7,647 bases of DNA, from positions 1-7,647 of the forward strand of contig JALSPS010000089.1 in NCBI GenBank assembly GCA_026985835.1, written 5' to 3'. The position numbers and the translations under genes were made by a program. The DNA is from Candidatus Kaiserbacteria bacterium. Lineage in GTDB: Bacteria > Patescibacteriota > Minisyncoccia > Phycocordibacterales > UBA2100. The notes beneath the pieces were generated by a model. That model was given only the letters and a program-made list of their open reading frames with translations, had not been told where the DNA came from and made no database searches. Shown in pieces: positions 5,203-7,647 of this stretch. Each line of letters begins with the position of its first letter. Position 1 is the stretch's first letter.

Positions 5203-6843
5203 TTATTCTTGTTTTGCTTCCGCTTTATTCAAGGTATCATCCATTTCTGCGGATTCTGCAAGAAGTTGCCCATCAAGCTTACCAACTTCAGAAAACGGAG
5301 TCATTCCTTGAAATGATTTTATAATGGCATCTTCCTTCATTGTAAGCATACCCTTTGAGCGCGCATATTTAAGGATGTTTTCTTCAGATGGATCAGTTAA
5401 AATTATATGTTGCAAATCTCTTGTGGATGGTAGCATTTCAAAAACGGCCAACCTTCCTCTCATTCCGGACGGGCATTCAGAGGTTCCTTGCGCTTGGTAA
5501 ATATAATCTGGAATTTGAATTTTATATTCATCGGGTAAATCTGCAAATTGTTCTTGTAGCATAACACGGGTTACTGAATCTATTGGTGTTTGAACTCCGG
5601 CATTTGGGCAAAGCTTTCTTACAAGCCTTTGCGCAATAGATAAAACAAGAGTTGGAGCAATCAAATACGGATCTACCCCCATATCTACCAATCGCGGAAC
5701 TACACCAATCGCTGAATTTGTATGTATTGTTGAGAGAACTAAATGCCCGGTAAGCGCAGCTTGAACAGCAAGACGCGCCGTCTCACCATCGCGAATTTCA
5801 CCAACCATTATAATATCCGGGTCTTGACGAAGAGTTGTACGCAAACCATTTGCAAATGTATAACCTATTTCCGGTCTAATTTGCGATTGGTTAACACCCT
5901 CCATATAATACTCTATCGGATCTTCAAGTGATAAAACATTTTTTGTTTCATGATCGAGTTCAGCTAGCATTGAATAAAGAGTTGTTGATTTACCAGAACC
6001 GGTTGGACCGGAAATAAGAATTAGACCATGTGGTTTGTTCATTGCACCTCTAAGAAGAGTCATATTTTTTTCTGAAAGTCCCAAATCAGATATTGGAATA
6101 AAACCCCTTTCACGATCTAAAATACGCATAACGATCTTTTCTCCATAGTATGTAGGGAATGTTGAGACACGAAAATCTATTTTATGTCCTCCGATAGACG
6201 CTGAGAAACGCCCATCTTGAGGCTTTCTCTTTTCATCAAGTCTCATTGATGAGAGAACTTTTATACGAGCAACAATTGCTCTGTGTGTTTTCGCGGGTAA
6301 TAAAAGACTTGTATGCAAAACACCATCAACCCTAAAGCGAATCTTCACTTTTGTTTCAGTTTTTTCAATATGCACATCTGATGCTTTTCCATCAACTGCA
6401 TAACGCAATATAGTTGCGACAATTTTTATCACTGGGGCATCTTCTCTAATGTATGAACTCCCAGTTTGTTCTTGTTCATCTATCGCAGCCTGTATATTTT
6501 TTTCATCAGCCGTTAATTCTGACTCAAGCTCCGTCAATGCCTCACTAACCTCTCCTCCCAGAGATTGATACATCCCGAGAACTTTTTCAAAATCTGCTTG
6601 AGAAATTGCATATATTTTAAATGGTAAACCAATCTGCCTTCCAATAAAATTTAGAGCATTAACAGCATCTATATCATTAGGGTTGACCATTCCAACTTCC
6701 AACACACCATCACTAACTGCCAAAGGCACCATTTTATAATGTACCGCTGAATCCTCAGGAATATGATTTAAAATCTCATACGGTATTTGTTCATCCTTTC
6801 TTAAAGTACGAGGTTCTATTATATTTTTTTTTTCATCATCCAT
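5203..6843 (-). CDS. pilB: Type IV pilus extension ATPase (PilB, GspE family)
   Basis: A 546-residue GspE/PilB ATPase that drives pilus assembly by acting on PilC. An MshEN-type N-terminal domain (about 20-95, with MVPLAVSDGVLEVGMVNPND) is followed by a charged linker, the N2 domain with ASDVHIE (154-160) and FRVDG (170-174), and the motor core. The core shows Walker A GPTGSGKST (279-287), Asp box LEDPIEY (306-312), Walker B DPDIIMVGE with E349, and His box GHLVLSTIHTN (366-376). The C-terminal domain has RLVRKLCPNAG and MRGRLAVFEML. The tetracysteine zinc motif of PilB is reduced to C412 and C457: the second Cys of each CxxC is missing. The acidic tail after 525 is short and probably disordered. 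The start ATG lies 4 nt after the stop of the small membrane protein, with a TACAAT box spaced 6 nt from it. Confidence 0.96.
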   Translation of the reverse strand: MDDEKKNIIEPRTLRKDEQIPYEILNHIPEDSAVHYKMVPLAVSDGVLEVGMVNPNDIDAVNALNFIGRQIGLPFKIYAISQADFEKVLGMYQSLGGEVSEALTELESELTADEKNIQAAIDEQEQTGSSYIREDAPVIKIVATILRYAVDGKASDVHIEKTETKVKIRFRVDGVLHTSLLLPAKTHRAIVARIKVLSSMRLDEKRKPQDGRFSASIGGHKIDFRVSTFPTYYGEKIVMRILDRERGFIPISDLGLSEKNMTLLRGAMNKPHGLILISGPTGSGKSTTLYSMLAELDHETKNVLSLEDPIEYYMEGVNQSQIRPEIGYTFANGLRTTLRQDPDIIMVGEIRDGETARLAVQAALTGHLVLSTIHTNSAIGVVPRLVDMGVDPYLIAPTLVLSIAQRLVRKLCPNAGVQTPIDSVTRVMLQEQFADLPDEYKIQIPDYIYQAQGTSECPSGMRGRLAVFEMLPSTRDLQHIILTDPSEENILKYARSKGMLTMKEDAIIKSFQGMTPFSEVGKLDGQLLAESAEMDDTLNKAEAKQE

Positions 6844-6847
6844 ACTT

Positions 6848-7198
6848 TTATTGTATAGTATTTGTTGGTAAAGTTATTTTGGTTGTACTCGTGAATTCGG
6901 GAGCTTCCATATCATTATAAAAAGGGTTTGGGTGACCAATCTCCTCTTCTATTATACTTCTACTCATATCTCTAAGAGAAGCAAATGCGGGGTCTTGAAA
7001 TATCGTACTATTTAATTTTATTGACTGAACATCAGCAAGTAACTGTAAAATTTCCTGTTCGGTTTTAGACATTCCCGCAGACTGCCTTTCTATGGTTGAA
7101 GGAGATGGTGCATGATCAGACATTGCATAGATTATGAATCCCAAAATCATAACAAACAGTATTACAAACATTTTGATATTGTTTTTTAATATATTCAT
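6848..7198 (-). CDS. Small membrane-anchored T4P-associated protein, PilP-like motif
   Basis: A 116-residue protein. I take ATG 7198-7196 as the start because it overlaps the pilO-like TGA stop in a 4-nt ATGA junction; a TTG six codons further upstream is the alternative. Residues 1-9 are short and basic, 10-26 form one hydrophobic helix, and the rest (27-116) is soluble and probably extracytoplasmic. Visible motifs are TEQEILQLLADVQSIKLNSTIF (46-67), DPAFASLRD (69-77) and GHPNPF (88-93). The last resembles the G-R-x-D/N-P-F signature that begins the ordered part of PilP in other bacteria, and the gene occupies the slot after pilO where pilP lies in pilMNOP operons. I infer an alignment-subcomplex role; the family itself is not one I can name firmly. 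No full PilP beta-domain is present, so it would be a reduced analogue at most. Confidence 0.75.
   Translation of the reverse strand: MNILKNNIKMFVILFVMILGFIIYAMSDHAPSPSTIERQSAGMSKTEQEILQLLADVQSIKLNSTIFQDPAFASLRDMSRSIIEEEIGHPNPFYNDMEAPEFTSTTKITLPTNTIQ
6850..6855 (-). promoter_or_regulatory. Putative -10 box for pilB (leaderless)
   Basis: The minus strand reads TACAAT, ending exactly 6 nt before the pilB ATG and overlapping the last codons and stop of the preceding gene. It deviates from TATAAT only at the variable third base. No clear -35 is seen. Because the upstream gene lies 4 nt away, pilB can also be reached by read-through, so this may be an internal promoter. AT-rich DNA raises the chance of a random match. 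Confidence 0.4.
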
Positions 7199-7647
7199 AT
7201 TTTTGATTTTAACCAATATGTTTTTAACAGTATTGAAAATTCATATGTTGGTTCTGTTACACTTTGTAATCCTGGTAAAAATGAGTTTGGGTTTTTGTTT
7301 GCCGAAGACATTGAAATGGAAACCACATCCAGTAACCTTAAACTAGACTCCAAATCTTGTAAAAATGCTTTAAATTCAGAATATGTTGCAGTTACAGAAA
7401 AACCTAATGCTCTGGATTGATAGTCTGTAAGATCATCATTACCTGATCCGATAATAACCTCTGATTTCATTTTTGGTTTTTTAGACTCAGAAATAGACAC
7501 ATTTTTTAATCTTAATCCATATTGGGATGCTATACCATCTATATCAAGGATCAATCTGACATTATTAACATTGTCAGGAAGTAATTTTTGAAGCCTATCA
7601 AGATTCTCTTTAGAAAAATCTGCATATTTTTTTGATAGAGACGCCCT
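7195..7647 (-). CDS. pilO: Type IV pilus alignment protein PilO-like, C-terminal part (5' end outside the window)
   Basis: The frame is open from the window edge for 150 codons to a TGA at 7197-7195; no start is visible, so the N-terminal transmembrane helix and coiled coil are missing. The fragment begins within a helical region (KKYADFSKENLDRLQKLLPD), then VNNVRLILDIDGIASQYGLRLKNVSIS, the typical first part of the PilO core, where a short helix precedes the first strand. It continues with SRALGFSVTATYSEFKAFLQDLESSLRLLDVVSISMS, the ferredoxin-like fold seen in PilO and PilN. It ends with TYEFSILLKTYWLK. PilO pairs with PilN at the membrane to align the machine. Its stop overlaps the next gene's start (ATGA), indicating translational coupling. 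PilM and PilN genes would be expected just beyond 7647. Assignment as PilO rather than PilN rests on sequence style and gene order. Confidence 0.85.
   Translation of the reverse strand, partial: RASLSKKYADFSKENLDRLQKLLPDNVNNVRLILDIDGIASQYGLRLKNVSISESKKPKMKSEVIIGSGNDDLTDYQSRALGFSVTATYSEFKAFLQDLESSLRLLDVVSISMSSANKNPNSFLPGLQSVTEPTYEFSILLKTYWLKSKI

Noticed and set aside
7199..7216. TTG start for the small membrane protein and a TAAAAT box at 7206-7211
   Set aside because: The ATGA coupling at 7195-7198 explains the start better. TAAAAT with a 7-nt spacer lies in AT-rich coding sequence and breaks the 6-nt pattern, so I did not count it as a promoter.
7195..7554. Treating TTG 7554 as the start of the pilO-like gene
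   Set aside because: The same frame continues upstream without a stop to 7647 with PilO-like sequence, so the gene is truncated by the window rather than starting there.
1..7647. CRISPR arrays, tRNA or rRNA genes, insertion sequences, phage genes
   Set aside because: I saw no regularly spaced repeats, no tRNA-like cloverleaf or conserved rRNA sequence, and no transposase or integrase motifs on either strand.

Overview
The window is one block of a type IV pilus (T4P) locus, and every gene reads on the minus strand. The DNA is AT-rich. TAA, TAG and TGA are all used as stops, so the standard bacterial code applies; this argues against the TGA-recoding Gracilibacteria and Absconditabacteria. Gene order and protein style point to a Patescibacteria/CPR genome, most likely Parcubacteria-like. 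The clues are a short pilin leader with an N-terminal segment continuing KKARDARRIADLKQLQLAL, a CheY-like protein whose conserved Lys is followed by Ala-Asn rather than Pro, and a small 'NPF' protein after pilO. The lineage is an inference from family resemblance.

In transcription order (high to low coordinates) the locus runs: pilO-like gene (5' end outside the window, 7195-7647); small membrane-anchored protein with a PilP-like 'GxxNPF' motif (6848-7198); extension ATPase pilB (5203-6843); stand-alone CheY-like receiver (4783-5184); retraction-type ATPase pilT (3642-4703); inner-membrane platform pilC (2424-3632); major-type prepilin (1884-2324); prepilin peptidase pilD (997-1821); two pseudopilin/minor-pilin genes (378-1004, and 1-376 with its 3' end outside). 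Together these supply the alignment subcomplex (PilO and perhaps a PilP analogue), both motors, a possible switch protein, the platform, the main fibre subunit, its processing enzyme and minor subunits. PilM, PilN and any further minor pilins or adhesins would lie outside. No secretin or two-component kinase is seen.

Regulation is the least ordinary part. No convincing Shine-Dalgarno sequence precedes any visible start. Instead pilB, the receiver gene and pilT each carry a -10-like TANAAT hexamer (TACAAT, TATAAT, TAGAAT) ending exactly 6 nt before the ATG, and pilD carries TATAAT 4 nt before an ATGATG. Transcription from these would yield leaderless mRNAs. The prepilin gene looks like its own transcription unit, with a TATAAT box inside the pilC-pilin gap and a strong hairpin terminator right after its stop. 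The two sizeable intergenic gaps (2325-2423 and 4704-4782) share a 12-nt element, AACTGT[G/T]GATAA, that resembles a DnaA box. In the pilin gap it forms half of an 8-bp inverted repeat.

I do not see a wholly new system. Points worth a second look are the leaderless-promoter pattern, the shared intergenic motif, the receiver gene between the two motor genes, the reduced zinc-cysteine motif in PilB, altered motifs in PilT, the PilP-like short protein, and Ala instead of Gly before the cleavage site in both pseudopilins. No stretch longer than 300 bases lacks a gene; the largest gaps are about 99 and 79 bases.
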